DNA from: an uncultured Eubacteriales bacterium
Lineage (GTDB): Bacteria; Bacillota; Clostridia; Oscillospirales; Butyricicoccaceae
DNA: 17,842 nucleotides
NCBI GenBank assembly: GCA_910585875.1
Contig: CAJUIK010000036.1
Coordinates: 1-17,842, forward strand
Direction of reading: 5' to 3'
The notes beneath the pieces were generated by a model that had not been told where the DNA came from, did not search any database, and saw only the letters and a program-made list of their open reading frames with translations. Position numbers and translations under genes: made by a program. Below are positions 1-7,229 of this stretch, piece by piece. Every line of letters starts with the position of its first letter. Positions within the stretch are counted from its first letter, which is position 1.

Positions 1-1
1 C

Positions 2-1618
2 GAGTTTGACGCCTATGTGCCCTATTTCTACTCGACCTACGAGGAGGAAAACGAATCCATCGTCACAGACAAGCCCTCTGTGCTGGTGCTGGGCAGCGGG
101 CCCATCCGCATCGGCCAGGGCGTGGAATTCGATTATTCCACCGTCCACGCCATCTGGGCCATCCGGGAGGCGGGCTACGAAGCCATTATCATCAACAACA
201 ACCCAGAAACTGTTTCCACCGATTATACCGTCAGCGACAAGCTCTATTTCGAGCCCCTGTGCGTGGAAGACGTGATGAACCTGGTTCATCTGGAAAACCC
301 CATGGGCGTCGTCGTCTCCCTGGGCGGCCAGACGGCTATCAACCTGGCCCAGCGCCTGCACGCCCTGGGCGTCAAAATCATCGGCACTGGAGTGGAAGCC
401 ATCGACAAGGCGGAAAACAGAGACAGCTTTGAAAAGCTGATGGGAGAGCTGAACATTCCCCAGCCCGCCGGCCAGGCGGTGACAAGGGTGGAAGACGGCG
501 TCAAGGTGGCCAACCAAATCGGCTATCCGGTGCTGGTGCGGCCCTCTTATGTGCTGGGCGGCCGGGCCATGCAGATTGTGCGGGACGACGAGCAGCTCCG
601 CCGCTATCTGGCGGAAGCGGTTGTGGCCAGCGAAGAGCATCCGGTGCTGGTGGATAAGTATATCGCCGGCAAGGAGCTGGAGGTGGACGCCGTCTGCGAC
701 GGCGAAACCGTGTTTATTCCCGGCATCATGGAACATGTGGAGCACACCGGCGTCCATTCCGGCGATTCCTTCAGCGTCTATCCCACCTTCTCTGTGGGCG
801 AAAAAGCCCGGCAGTCCATCATCGATTACACCGTGCGTCTGGGCCGGGGCATCGGCATCCAAGGCCTGTTCAATATCCAGTTCATCGTGGGAGAGGACGA
901 AACCGTCCACGTCATCGAAGTCAACCCCCGTTCTTCCCGCACCGTGCCCTTCCTCTCCAAGGCCACCGGCCTGCCCCTGCCCAAAATCGCCACCCGGGTG
1001 ATGCTGGGCCACAGCCTGAAGGAGCAGGGATATGAAACCGGCGAGGCGCCTCGGCGCAAGCGCTGGTATGTCAAGGCCCCTGTTTTCAGCTTCAGCAAGC
1101 TGCGGGGCGCCGACGTCTACCTCTCCCCAGAGATGAAATCCACCGGCGAGGCCATCGGCTATGACGACAGCCTGAACCGGGCTCTGTACAAGGCGCTGAA
1201 AGCCGCTCATATGCGGGTGGCCAACTATGGCGCCGTCTTCGTCACCATCGCGGACGACGATAAGCCCCGGGCCCTGCCCCTGATTCGCCGGTTTTATAAC
1301 CTGGGCTTCAATATCGAGGCCACCCTGGGCACCGCCAAATTCCTGCGGGAAAACGGCATCCGCACCCGGGGCAAGAAGAAAATCAGCGAGGGCAGCGAGG
1401 AAATCTTGGATTCCCTGCGGGCCGGCCATGTCACCTATGTTATCAACACTCTGGGCGCCAACGAATGGGCCAATAACGACGGCTTTGAAATCCGCCGCTG
1501 CGCGGTGGAAAACAATGTGACCATGTTCACCTCTCTGGACACCGTCAGCGTGCTGCTGGATGTGCTGGAGGAAATCACCGTTGGCGTTTCCACCATCGAC
1601 AGCGAAGGGAAAAAATGA
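2..1618 (+). CDS. carB: Carbamoyl phosphate synthase large subunit, C-terminal half (5' end outside window)
   Basis: This is the ATP- and bicarbonate-using large subunit that makes carbamoyl phosphate for pyrimidine and arginine synthesis. The frame is open from base 2, and the 538 visible residues correspond to roughly the second half of the usual ~1070-residue protein. Visible landmarks are the STYEEEN segment, GSGPIRIGQGVEFDYSTVHA at the start of the second synthetase half, NPETVSTDY, the ATP-grasp stretch RPSYVLGGRAM, EVDAVCDGE, and IEVNPRSSRTVPF with its metal-binding Glu and Asn. The last ~130 residues form the MGS-like allosteric domain (TGEAIGYD, then ATLGTAKFL, where effector-binding Thr residues sit in E. 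coli CarB). The GTG at 17 is an internal Val and not a start. The stop overlaps the pyrK start by 4 bp (ATGA, 1615-1618), so the two are probably translationally coupled. Identity is certain; only the regulation and the N-terminal half are unseen. Confidence 0.97.
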   Translation, partial: EFDAYVPYFYSTYEEENESIVTDKPSVLVLGSGPIRIGQGVEFDYSTVHAIWAIREAGYEAIIINNNPETVSTDYTVSDKLYFEPLCVEDVMNLVHLENPMGVVVSLGGQTAINLAQRLHALGVKIIGTGVEAIDKAENRDSFEKLMGELNIPQPAGQAVTRVEDGVKVANQIGYPVLVRPSYVLGGRAMQIVRDDEQLRRYLAEAVVASEEHPVLVDKYIAGKELEVDAVCDGETVFIPGIMEHVEHTGVHSGDSFSVYPTFSVGEKARQSIIDYTVRLGRGIGIQGLFNIQFIVGEDETVHVIEVNPRSSRTVPFLSKATGLPLPKIATRVMLGHSLKEQGYETGEAPRRKRWYVKAPVFSFSKLRGADVYLSPEMKSTGEAIGYDDSLNRALYKALKAAHMRVANYGAVFVTIADDDKPRALPLIRRFYNLGFNIEATLGTAKFLRENGIRTRGKKKISEGSEEILDSLRAGHVTYVINTLGANEWANNDGFEIRRCAVENNVTMFTSLDTVSVLLDVLEEITVGVSTIDSEGKK

Positions 1619-2355
1619 AAAACGGAATCTATCGAACGCTGAGCAACCGCCCCCTGGCTCAGGATATTTATGAAATGGTTTTAACGGGGGATATGAGCTT
1701 TGCCGAGCGGCCGGGCCAGTTTGTCAATATCAAGCTGGACGGCTTGTATCTGCGCCGGCCTATCAGCGTCTGCGATTGGGACCGGCAGACCATGACGCTG
1801 ATTTACAAGGTCGTGGGCCAGGGCACTCGGCAAATGGCCGAAATGAAGCCGGGCCGGGAGCTGGATCTGCTCTGCGGCCTGGGAAATGGCTTCGACACGT
1901 CCGCCGCCGGCGACCACAGCCTGATTGTGGGCGGCGGCGTGGGCGCCCCGCCCCTCTATGGCCTGGCCAAGCGTTTGGTCGCCCAGGGGAAAAAAATCAC
2001 GGTCGTGCTGGGCTTCGGCAAAACCGAGCAGGTTTTTTACCAGAAGGAATTTGAAGCTCTGGGCTGCCCGGTCTTGTTTGCCACAGAAGACGGCGGCTTG
2101 GGCCAAAAGGGCTTTGTCACCCAGCCGATGAGCGGGGTGGATTACGATTATTATTTTGCCTGCGGCCCCATGCCCATGCTGCGGGCGGTTCATGCCGCCG
2201 GCAAGGCGAAAAACGCCCAGGGCCAGCTCTCCTTTGAAGAGCGGATGGGCTGCGGCTTCGGCGCCTGCATGGGGTGCAGCTGCGAGACGATAGCGGGCCC
2301 CAAGCGCATCTGCGTGGACGGCCCTGTGATGAAGAGCGGCGAGGTGACGTTATAA
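1615..2355 (+). CDS. pyrK: Dihydroorotate dehydrogenase B electron transfer subunit (FAD, 2Fe-2S)
   Basis: PyrK passes electrons from dihydroorotate, taken up by the FMN of PyrD, through a [2Fe-2S] cluster and FAD to NAD+. At 246 aa it has the family length. The N-terminal beta-barrel carries the flavin motif RRPISVCD (47-54). The nucleotide-binding half has LIVGGGVGAPPLYGLAK (103-119) and the CGPMPML segment (183-189). The cluster ligands are Cys213, Cys218, Cys221 and Cys233, in the C-x4-C-x2-C-x11-C spacing typical of PyrK; an additional Cys223 lies between them. The start at 1615 overlaps the carB stop and is preceded by GAAGGGA. Its stop overlaps the pyrD start by one base (TAATG), which fits production of PyrK and PyrD as a stoichiometric heterotetramer. 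Confidence 0.95.
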   Translation: MKNGIYRTLSNRPLAQDIYEMVLTGDMSFAERPGQFVNIKLDGLYLRRPISVCDWDRQTMTLIYKVVGQGTRQMAEMKPGRELDLLCGLGNGFDTSAAGDHSLIVGGGVGAPPLYGLAKRLVAQGKKITVVLGFGKTEQVFYQKEFEALGCPVLFATEDGGLGQKGFVTQPMSGVDYDYYFACGPMPMLRAVHAAGKAKNAQGQLSFEERMGCGFGACMGCSCETIAGPKRICVDGPVMKSGEVTL

Positions 2356-3269
2356 TGGGAAGGCTGACGGTAAAATTAGGGGACTGGGAGATAGACAACC
2401 CCATTATCCCCGCCAGCGGGACCTTTGGGTTCGGCTATGAATTCGCGCAATATTACAATCTGGACAAGCTGGGTTCGATCAGCCTGAAGGGGACTACCAA
2501 AGAGCCTCGATTCGGCAACCCCACTCCCCGCATCGCCGAGTGCGAGGCCGGCCTCATCAACGCCATCGGCCTGCAAAACCCCGGCGTCCACAAGGTGATA
2601 GAAGAGGAGCTGCCCAAGCTGCGGCAGGTCTTCCACAAAAAGGCCATCGCCAATATCTCCGGCTTTTCGGTGGAGGATTACGCCTATACCGCCGCCCTCT
2701 TTGACAAAGAAGAGGATATCGCCATTTTGGAAATCAATATCAGCTGCCCTAACGTGCGCCACGGCGGCATGGCTTTCGGCACAGACCCAGAGGCCGCCGC
2801 CTCGGTGTGCCGGGCGGTGAAGCAGGCGGTGCAAAAGCCCGTCTATATGAAGCTTTCCCCCAATGTGACGGATATCGCCGCCATCGCCAAAGCGGTGGCG
2901 GAGGCTGGGGCCGACGGCATTGTGCTGATCAACACCTTGCTGGGGATGCGCATCGAGCCTCGGACAGGAAAGCCCATTGTTTCCACCAAAATGGCGGGCT
3001 TCAGCGGGCCGGCAATCAAGCCGGTGGCGCTGCGCATGGTCTATCAGGTCTGCCAGGCGGTGGATCTGCCCGTCGTCGGCGTGGGCGGCATCCAAAACGC
3101 CGACGACGTGCTGGAGTTTCTGTCCGCCGGCGCGTCGGCGGTGCAGGTGGGGGCTCAGAACTTGGTCGACCCCTGGGCCTGCCCCCGGATTATCGAAGAA
3201 CTGCCCCAGAAGATGGACGAATACGGCGTCGGAACATTACAAGAAATTATCGGGAGGGCTCGTCAATGA
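2355..3269 (+). CDS. pyrD: Dihydroorotate dehydrogenase, NAD-dependent catalytic subunit (type 1B)
   Basis: This FMN-containing TIM-barrel enzyme oxidises dihydroorotate to orotate and works with PyrK in the cytoplasm. The protein has 304 aa, usual for class 1B. The active-site loop reads INISCPNVRHGG, placing the catalytic base at Cys131; a Cys in this loop marks class 1 enzymes, in contrast to the Ser of class 2. Other family segments are NPIIPASGTFGFG (15-27), SLKGTT (43-48), NAIGLQNPG (69-77), the FMN-phosphate region VVGVGGIQNADD and GASAVQVGA. I chose ATG 2355, which touches the pyrK stop and is preceded by GAGGTGA. The frame stays open upstream to an ATG at 2274, but that would overlap pyrK by 82 bases and adds unrelated residues. 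The stop overlaps pyrF by 4 bp. Confidence 0.96.
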   Translation: MGRLTVKLGDWEIDNPIIPASGTFGFGYEFAQYYNLDKLGSISLKGTTKEPRFGNPTPRIAECEAGLINAIGLQNPGVHKVIEEELPKLRQVFHKKAIANISGFSVEDYAYTAALFDKEEDIAILEINISCPNVRHGGMAFGTDPEAAASVCRAVKQAVQKPVYMKLSPNVTDIAAIAKAVAEAGADGIVLINTLLGMRIEPRTGKPIVSTKMAGFSGPAIKPVALRMVYQVCQAVDLPVVGVGGIQNADDVLEFLSAGASAVQVGAQNLVDPWACPRIIEELPQKMDEYGVGTLQEIIGRARQ

Positions 3270-3973
3270 AAAAACGGGACGTTATCATCGCCTGCGATTT
3301 CCCCAACGCCCAGGCGACGTTGGAATTCCTCAAGCGATTTGAAGGGCGGAAACCCTTTGTGAAAATCGGTATGGAGCTCTTTTATGGAGAAGGGCCGGAC
3401 GTCGTCCGGCAGATCAAGGCTTTGGGCCACGACGTGTTCCTGGATCTGAAGCTCCACGATATCCCCAACACTGTCAACAAGGCCATGCGCAACCTGGCCC
3501 GGCTGGGAGTCAATATGACCAACGTCCACGCCGCCGGCACGATCGATATGATGCGGGCCGCCAAAGAGGGCCTGGCCGAGGGCGCCCAGGGGGAAACCCC
3601 TATGCTGATCGCCGTCACCCAGCTGACCAGCACCTCAGAGCAGCGGATGCAGCAGGAGCTTCTGATCAGCGCTTCGATGGAGGAAACGGTGAAGCGCTAT
3701 GCGAAAAACGCCCAGTCCGCCGGGCTGGACGGGGTGGTCTGTTCCCCCTTGGAGGCCGGTCTGGTGAAAGGGGCTTGCGGCGCAGGATTCTGCGCCGTGA
3801 CGCCGGGCATCCGATATCCAGAAGGGGATATGGGCGACCAATCCCGGGTTACCACTCCACAGAAAGCGCGGGAAATCGGCGCGGATTATATCGTGGTGGG
3901 CAGACCTGTGACCAAGGCGGAAGACCCGGCGGAAGCCTATCTGCGGGTGTGCAGAGACTTTATCGGGGAATAA
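3266..3973 (+). CDS. pyrF: Orotidine 5'-phosphate decarboxylase
   Basis: PyrF decarboxylates OMP to UMP, the last step of de novo UMP synthesis. It has 235 aa, matching the short bacterial class 1 form. The catalytic D-x-K-x-x-D tetrad segment is DLKLHDIPNTV, giving Asp60, Lys62 and Asp65. IIACDFPN at the N-terminus, TPGIRY and the phosphate-binding VVGRPVT near the C-terminus also fit the family. The start is the ATG at 3266, which overlaps the pyrD stop (ATGA) and has GGGAGGG about 9 bases upstream. The open frame that extends far upstream inside pyrD is a shadow with no family similarity. pyrE follows after 27 bases. Confidence 0.97.
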   Translation: MKKRDVIIACDFPNAQATLEFLKRFEGRKPFVKIGMELFYGEGPDVVRQIKALGHDVFLDLKLHDIPNTVNKAMRNLARLGVNMTNVHAAGTIDMMRAAKEGLAEGAQGETPMLIAVTQLTSTSEQRMQQELLISASMEETVKRYAKNAQSAGLDGVVCSPLEAGLVKGACGAGFCAVTPGIRYPEGDMGDQSRVTTPQKAREIGADYIVVGRPVTKAEDPAEAYLRVCRDFIGE

Positions 3974-4000
3974 GAACAATCGGGAGCGAGGAGAAAAACT

Positions 4001-4642
4001 ATGGACAATATGGAAAAGAAAATCGCCGGCTGTTTGCTGGAAATCAAAGCGGTGTTCCTGCGGCCCCAGGACCCTTTTACCTGGGCCAGCGGCATCAAAT
4101 CCCCCATCTATTGCGACAACCGGCTGACGCTCTCGTACCCGGCTGTCCGCAGCCAGGTGGAGCAGGGCTTGGCGGAAACCATCCGCAAACATTACCCTGA
4201 TTGCCAGCTTGTGGCGGGCACCAGCACCGCCGGCATCGCCCACGCCGCCTTGGTTGCGGACATTCTGGGCCTGCCGATGTGTTATGTCCGGGGCAGCGCC
4301 AAGGACCACGGCCGCAACAACCAGATCGAAGGCAAGGCGGAGCCGGGCCAGAAGGTCGTGGTGGTGGAGGATCTGATTTCCACCGGCGGCTCCGTCATCG
4401 AGGTGGTCAACGTGCTGCGGGAAGCCGGCGCACAGGTGCTGGGCGTGGCCTCTATCTTTACCTACGGGCTGAAAAAGGGCGTCGAGCGCATGGAAGCCGC
4501 CCAAGTGAAAAATGTGTCCCTCTCCAACTATGACGCGCTGGTGGAAGCGGCGGCGGAGCAGGGCTATATCAAGCCCGAAGACATCAAAAAGCTCCAGGCG
4601 TTCCAGGCCAATCCCTCCGACGAGGGCTGGATGAGCCTGTAA
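4001..4642 (+). CDS. pyrE: Orotate phosphoribosyltransferase
   Basis: PyrE joins orotate to PRPP to give OMP, the substrate of the preceding gene product. The 213-aa protein has the type I phosphoribosyltransferase fold. Its PRPP-binding motif is VVVVEDLISTGGS (119-131) with the paired acidic residues Glu123 and Asp124. FTWASGIKSPIYCDNR (26-41) is the orotate-side N-terminal segment, and KDHGRNNQIEG (101-111) is the flexible catalytic loop with the Lys/His pair. The ATG at 4001 has GAGGAG seven to twelve bases upstream; ATG 4010 is a weaker alternative. It is the last pyr gene here; a perfect 13-bp inverted repeat begins 20 bases after its stop. Confidence 0.96.
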   Translation: MDNMEKKIAGCLLEIKAVFLRPQDPFTWASGIKSPIYCDNRLTLSYPAVRSQVEQGLAETIRKHYPDCQLVAGTSTAGIAHAALVADILGLPMCYVRGSAKDHGRNNQIEGKAEPGQKVVVVEDLISTGGSVIEVVNVLREAGAQVLGVASIFTYGLKKGVERMEAAQVKNVSLSNYDALVEAAAEQGYIKPEDIKKLQAFQANPSDEGWMSL

Positions 4643-4661
4643 TCCCCGCCGGACAGCTTAC

Positions 4662-4690
4662 CCGCCCAGGCCGGTTTCCGGCCTGGGCGG
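4662..4690 (+). terminator. Perfect 13-bp inverted repeat after pyrE, possible operon end
   Basis: The arms 4662-4674 and 4678-4690 are exact reverse complements (CCGCCCAGGCCGG) around a TTT loop. The stem is long and GC-rich and lies 20 bases after the pyrE stop, where a terminator is expected. No T run follows, so it is not a canonical intrinsic terminator. It may need Rho or serve as a 3'-end stabiliser. A second, weaker C-run/G-run hairpin follows at 4710-4730. Confidence 0.4.
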
Positions 4691-4716
4691 CGGCTTCGCC
4701 CTCGGGCTTCCCCCAC

Positions 4717-4745
4717 TTGACAGAGGGGGGCTTGGGTGATAACAT
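4717..4745 (+). promoter_or_regulatory. Candidate sigma-A promoter for the first CNNM gene
   Basis: TTGACA (4717-4722) is followed after 17 bases by TAACAT (4740-4745), a perfect -35 box with a 4/6 -10 box. The -35 lies in the loop between a run of five C and a run of six G, so it could also be a chance part of a hairpin repeat. The leader to the ATG at 4821 would be about 70 nt. It contains small stems at 4759-4772 and 4779-4797, with GGGAGG at 4805-4810. No known riboswitch was recognised in it. Confidence 0.35.
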
Positions 4746-4820
4746 AAAAACTGTAATTGCGGCAAAGGCCGCGGATTCTCAGGCCCCAAGGGCCTGATTG
4801 ATAAGGGAGGTTCATTCGGA

Positions 4821-5498
4821 ATGAACGACGACGCAATTCCCCGATGTATATTGATCGCCGTCCTGGTTTTGCTGGGCGGCTTCTTCGCGGGGTCTGAAAC
4901 CGCTTTCTCCAACTGCAATCGGGTGCGCATCAAGAACCGGGCGGAGGACGGAGAGGGCAGGGCCAGGCAGGTGGAAAAAATCCTGGACAAATTTGACAAG
5001 GCGCTGGTGACGCTGCTGATTGGCAACAACGTCATCCACGTCATGGCTACCTCCGGCGCCACTGTGCTGGCCATCGAGTGGTTCGGTTCCTATGGCTCGC
5101 TGATCTCCACTGTGGCGATGACGCTGATTATTTTTATTTTCAGCGAAACCATCCCCAAAAGCATTGCAAAGGCCAACAGCGACCGCTTTGCCGAGGCGGT
5201 GTCCGGCGTTTTGTATGGGCTGATGGTTCTTCTGACGCCGGTGGCGATGTTTTTCACCGCCTTGAGCAACGGGCTGAAACGTCTGCTGGCCTCCAAAAAC
5301 GAAGAGCCCAGCATGACGGAAGACGATTTCAAATCCATGATTGAAACCATTGAGGACGAGGGCGCTTTGGAATCGGAGGAGAGCGAGCTGATTCAATCGG
5401 CGCTGATTTTTTCCGATATCACCGTTTACGACGTGCTGACTCCCCGGGTCCATATCACCGGCGTGGACCGGCGGGACTCGGAAGAAATGGTTCGGTAG
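4821..5498 (+). CDS. CNNM/CorC-type membrane protein, N-terminal part ending at an in-frame TAG
   Basis: This is the N-terminal 225 residues of a DUF21/CNNM family membrane protein, a family linked to Mg2+ and other divalent cation export. The DUF21 membrane domain spans about residues 8-150. It shows the family motifs FFAGSETAFS (21-30), LLIGNNVIHV (65-74) and FSETIPKSIA (107-116). The cytoplasmic linker EDEGALESEESELIQSAL leads into the CBS pair at VLTPRV (205-210). Reading then stops at a TAG (5496-5498) inside the first CBS motif. The same frame continues without interruption to 5867 and encodes the rest of the CBS pair, so this is a nonsense-interrupted gene. Start ATG 4821 has GGGAGG ten bases upstream. 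The truncated product would keep the membrane domain but not its regulatory domain. Confidence 0.8.
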   Translation: MNDDAIPRCILIAVLVLLGGFFAGSETAFSNCNRVRIKNRAEDGEGRARQVEKILDKFDKALVTLLIGNNVIHVMATSGATVLAIEWFGSYGSLISTVAMTLIIFIFSETIPKSIAKANSDRFAEAVSGVLYGLMVLLTPVAMFFTALSNGLKRLLASKNEEPSMTEDDFKSMIETIEDEGALESEESELIQSALIFSDITVYDVLTPRVHITGVDRRDSEEMVR

Positions 5499-5867
5499 GA
5501 GATCAGACAGGCTGCGTTTTCTCGATTGCCGGTTTATGAACCGGATATGGATCACATCGTCGGCATTCTGAACACCAAAACCTATATGCTCCGCCTGCAC
5601 CAGCAGGGGTCTTGCCCCCTGGACGAGGTGATGACAGAACCTTATTTTATCCAGTCGGATATGGATATCCACAGCCTGTTCCACGAGATGTGCCGCCGCA
5701 AGCTGCATATGGCCGTGGTTCAGGATCAATGGGGCGGCACCATGGGCCTGGTCACCATGGAAGACATTCTGGAATCCCTGGTGGGCGATATCTGGGACGG
5801 CCAGACAGAAGACGAAGGGAAAGACGCCGGAAGCCCCCTGACTCAGCCGGTCTGCAAGGAGGCGTAA
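5499..5867 (+). pseudogene. CBS-pair remainder of the interrupted CNNM gene (same frame as 4821-5498)
   Basis: The bases after the TAG continue in the same frame with normal family sequence: SRLPVYEPDMDHIVGIL, then the second CBS motif around MAVVQDQWGGTMGLVTMEDI and LESLVGDIWD. A single C-to-T change (CAG to TAG) would explain the interruption. The nearest in-frame starts are TTG 5526 and ATG 5547. The only Shine-Dalgarno-like bases (AGGAG, 5497-5501) are too far from either, so efficient separate translation is unlikely. Even read through, the protein would end shortly after the CBS pair (about 348 aa). It lacks the C-terminal CorC_HlyC domain that its downstream paralogue keeps. A sequencing or assembly error at one base cannot be excluded. 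Confidence 0.75.
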
Positions 5868-5872
5868 GGCGT

Positions 5873-6433
5873 ATGGACACCATATTGATTCTTGCCGTAG
5901 TGCTGCTGGTCGTCGGTTCCGCTTTCTTTTCCTCGGCGGAAATCGCCTATAATTCCGCCAGCCGCCATAAGCTCCGGGCCAAGGCGGAGGCCGGGGACAA
6001 AAAAGCCCTTCGCGCCCAGGAGATCAACGACCATTATACCGAAACGCTGTCCACCGTGTTGGTGGGCAACAACTTGGTGAATATCGCCACAACCGCCGTA
6101 GTCACCACGCTGGCCTTGGGATTCAGCCCCAAAAAAGGGCAGCTGTACGCCGAGTTCATCACCACAATCATTCTGCTGATTTTCGGCGAAATCATCCCCA
6201 AGATTTTGGCGGCGGAATATTGCAACTGGCTGGTTTTGGTCTATAGCGGCCCGCTGAAATTCTTTGTGGGCCTGTTTAAGCCCGTCGTCTGGGTGGTGAC
6301 AAAAGGGGTGGACGCCTCGTCCCGCCTGTGGACGCCGGCGGAAATTGAGCCTGCCATGACCGACGAAGAGCTGGTGATGGTGGTGGAATCCATCCAGGAC
6401 GAAGGCGTGATCACCGAGTCGGAGAAATCATGA
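5873..6433 (+). CDS. Second CNNM/CorC-type protein, DUF21 membrane part (frameshifted gene)
   Basis: This ORF encodes the 186-residue membrane half of a second DUF21/CNNM protein, paralogous to the gene just upstream. Family motifs are FFSSAEIA (18-25), LVGNNLVN (63-70) and FGEIIPK (104-110), with membrane segments near 3-22, 58-82, 96-112 and 118-143. The cytoplasmic linker QDEGVITESEKS then runs into a TGA. Compared with the upstream paralogue, about 17 residues joining this linker to the first CBS motif are missing, and the CBS part resumes in another frame at 6430. A deletion of 52 nt (1 mod 3) would restore one 425-codon frame. Start ATG 5873 has AAGGAGG about 11 bases upstream, just after the previous stop. 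Confidence 0.8.
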   Translation: MDTILILAVVLLVVGSAFFSSAEIAYNSASRHKLRAKAEAGDKKALRAQEINDHYTETLSTVLVGNNLVNIATTAVVTTLALGFSPKKGQLYAEFITTIILLIFGEIIPKILAAEYCNWLVLVYSGPLKFFVGLFKPVVWVVTKGVDASSRLWTPAEIEPAMTDEELVMVVESIQDEGVITESEKS

Positions 6434-7095
6434 TCCCCCGGGTGGACATGGTGGCCTTCGACGTGGACGCCAGCGCGGAAGAGCTGCTGGCCAACGAGGA
6501 GATCTCCCATTATACCCGCATCCCCTTGTACAAGGGCAATCTGGACCATATTGTGGGCATTATCAACGTCAACCAGTTGCTTAAGCAGGCCATCGGGGCG
6601 GAAAACGGCGTCATGAAAGACCTTTCGTCTTTGATGAGGGAGCCCAAATTCGTCCATATGACCAAAAATATCTCCGATATGCTCCGGGAAATGCGGGAGG
6701 AGCGCTGCAACATGGCCATCGTGCTGGACGGCTTCGGCGGCACCATGGGCTTGGTGACTATGGAGGATATTTTGGAAGAAATCGTGGGCGATATCTTCGA
6801 CGAAACCGACGAGGTGGAAAGCGACGTCACCGAAATGTCGGAAAACGAATTTTTGCTGGACGGCAATATGAATATCTACGACGCCTTTGAAGCGGTGGAA
6901 TATGAGCCTCGGGAATTTGAGAGCGAATATACCACCCTGGGAGGCTGGATCACGGAAATGCTGGACCGATTCCCCGAAGAGGGGGATTCCTTCACCTACG
7001 ACGCCCTGACCGTCGCCGTGCTGGCCATGGACGAGCGCCGGGTGGACCAGGTCCGCATCACAGTGGAACCAGAGCCCGAGGACAAGGGCAAATAA
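6430..7095 (+). CDS. CBS-pair plus CorC_HlyC part of the second CNNM gene
   Basis: The 221-residue product carries the CBS pair (about 1-125; MIPRVDMV at the start, GFGGTMGLVTMEDILEEIVG at 101-120) and a complete CorC_HlyC domain (about 138-213; FLLDGNMNIYDAFE, then TLGGWITEML). In intact family members these follow the DUF21 domain on one chain, where the CBS pair binds adenine nucleotides and regulates transport. Here the ORF starts at an ATG that overlaps the TGA of 5873-6433 (ATGA). GGAG sits five bases upstream, so reinitiation could produce it as a separate soluble chain. It may therefore be a decaying gene or a split two-chain protein. Sequence quality in the domain itself looks normal. 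A strong terminator follows. Confidence 0.8.
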   Translation: MIPRVDMVAFDVDASAEELLANEEISHYTRIPLYKGNLDHIVGIINVNQLLKQAIGAENGVMKDLSSLMREPKFVHMTKNISDMLREMREERCNMAIVLDGFGGTMGLVTMEDILEEIVGDIFDETDEVESDVTEMSENEFLLDGNMNIYDAFEAVEYEPREFESEYTTLGGWITEMLDRFPEEGDSFTYDALTVAVLAMDERRVDQVRITVEPEPEDKGK

Positions 7096-7119
7096 AGCGA
7101 GACAGTCGAATAGAGTTCC

Positions 7120-7155
7120 AACCCGCCCAGGCTGAACGAGCTTGGGCGGGTTTTT
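7120..7155 (+). terminator. Rho-independent terminator after the CNNM genes
   Basis: The arms 7120-7133 and 7139-7152 pair over 14 positions (AACCCGCCCAGGCT against AGCTTGGGCGGGTT, one G-U pair) with a five-base loop. The T run 7151-7155 directly follows. It lies 24 bases after the stop at 7095 and separates this unit from the next promoter. Confidence 0.9.
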
Positions 7156-7160
7156 GTTGG

Positions 7161-7190
7161 TTGACAAAATCTGCGTCGGTCGTGTAAACT
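7161..7190 (+). promoter_or_regulatory. Sigma-A-type promoter of the four-gene envelope cluster
   Basis: TTGACA (7161-7166) is followed by an 18-base spacer and TAAACT (7185-7190). It lies immediately after the terminator and about 40 bases before the ATG at 7230. The purine-rich GGAAGGAGGAGG site (7211-7222) lies between them. Position and box quality make it the likely start of transcription for 7230-10742. Confidence 0.6.
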
Positions 7191-7229
7191 GTAATCATTG
7201 GAAAAGGCATAGGAAGGAGGAGGAAAAGC

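Noticed and set aside
2274..2354. N-terminal extension of PyrD
   Set aside because: It would lie inside pyrK and add 27 residues absent from the family. ATG 2355 has a ribosome site and gives normal length.
4752..4820. Metal-sensing riboswitch in the leader of the CNNM gene
   Set aside because: The leader is only about 70 nt with two small unrelated stems, too short for an M-box and without yybP-ykoY conserved bases.
5496..5498. Genome-wide TAG reassignment (for example pyrrolysine) as the reason for the in-frame amber codon
   Set aside because: TAG is used as the natural final stop at 8680, 10742 and 17737, and no pyl-type gene or suppressor tRNA is in the window. Local suppression remains possible but unsupported.
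3635..5729. Long minus-strand open frames at 3635-4504 and 4812-5729
   Set aside because: They are antisense shadows of pyrF/pyrE and the CNNM gene, rich in His, Gln and Arg as expected for reversed GC-rich codons, with no ribosome sites or family motifs.
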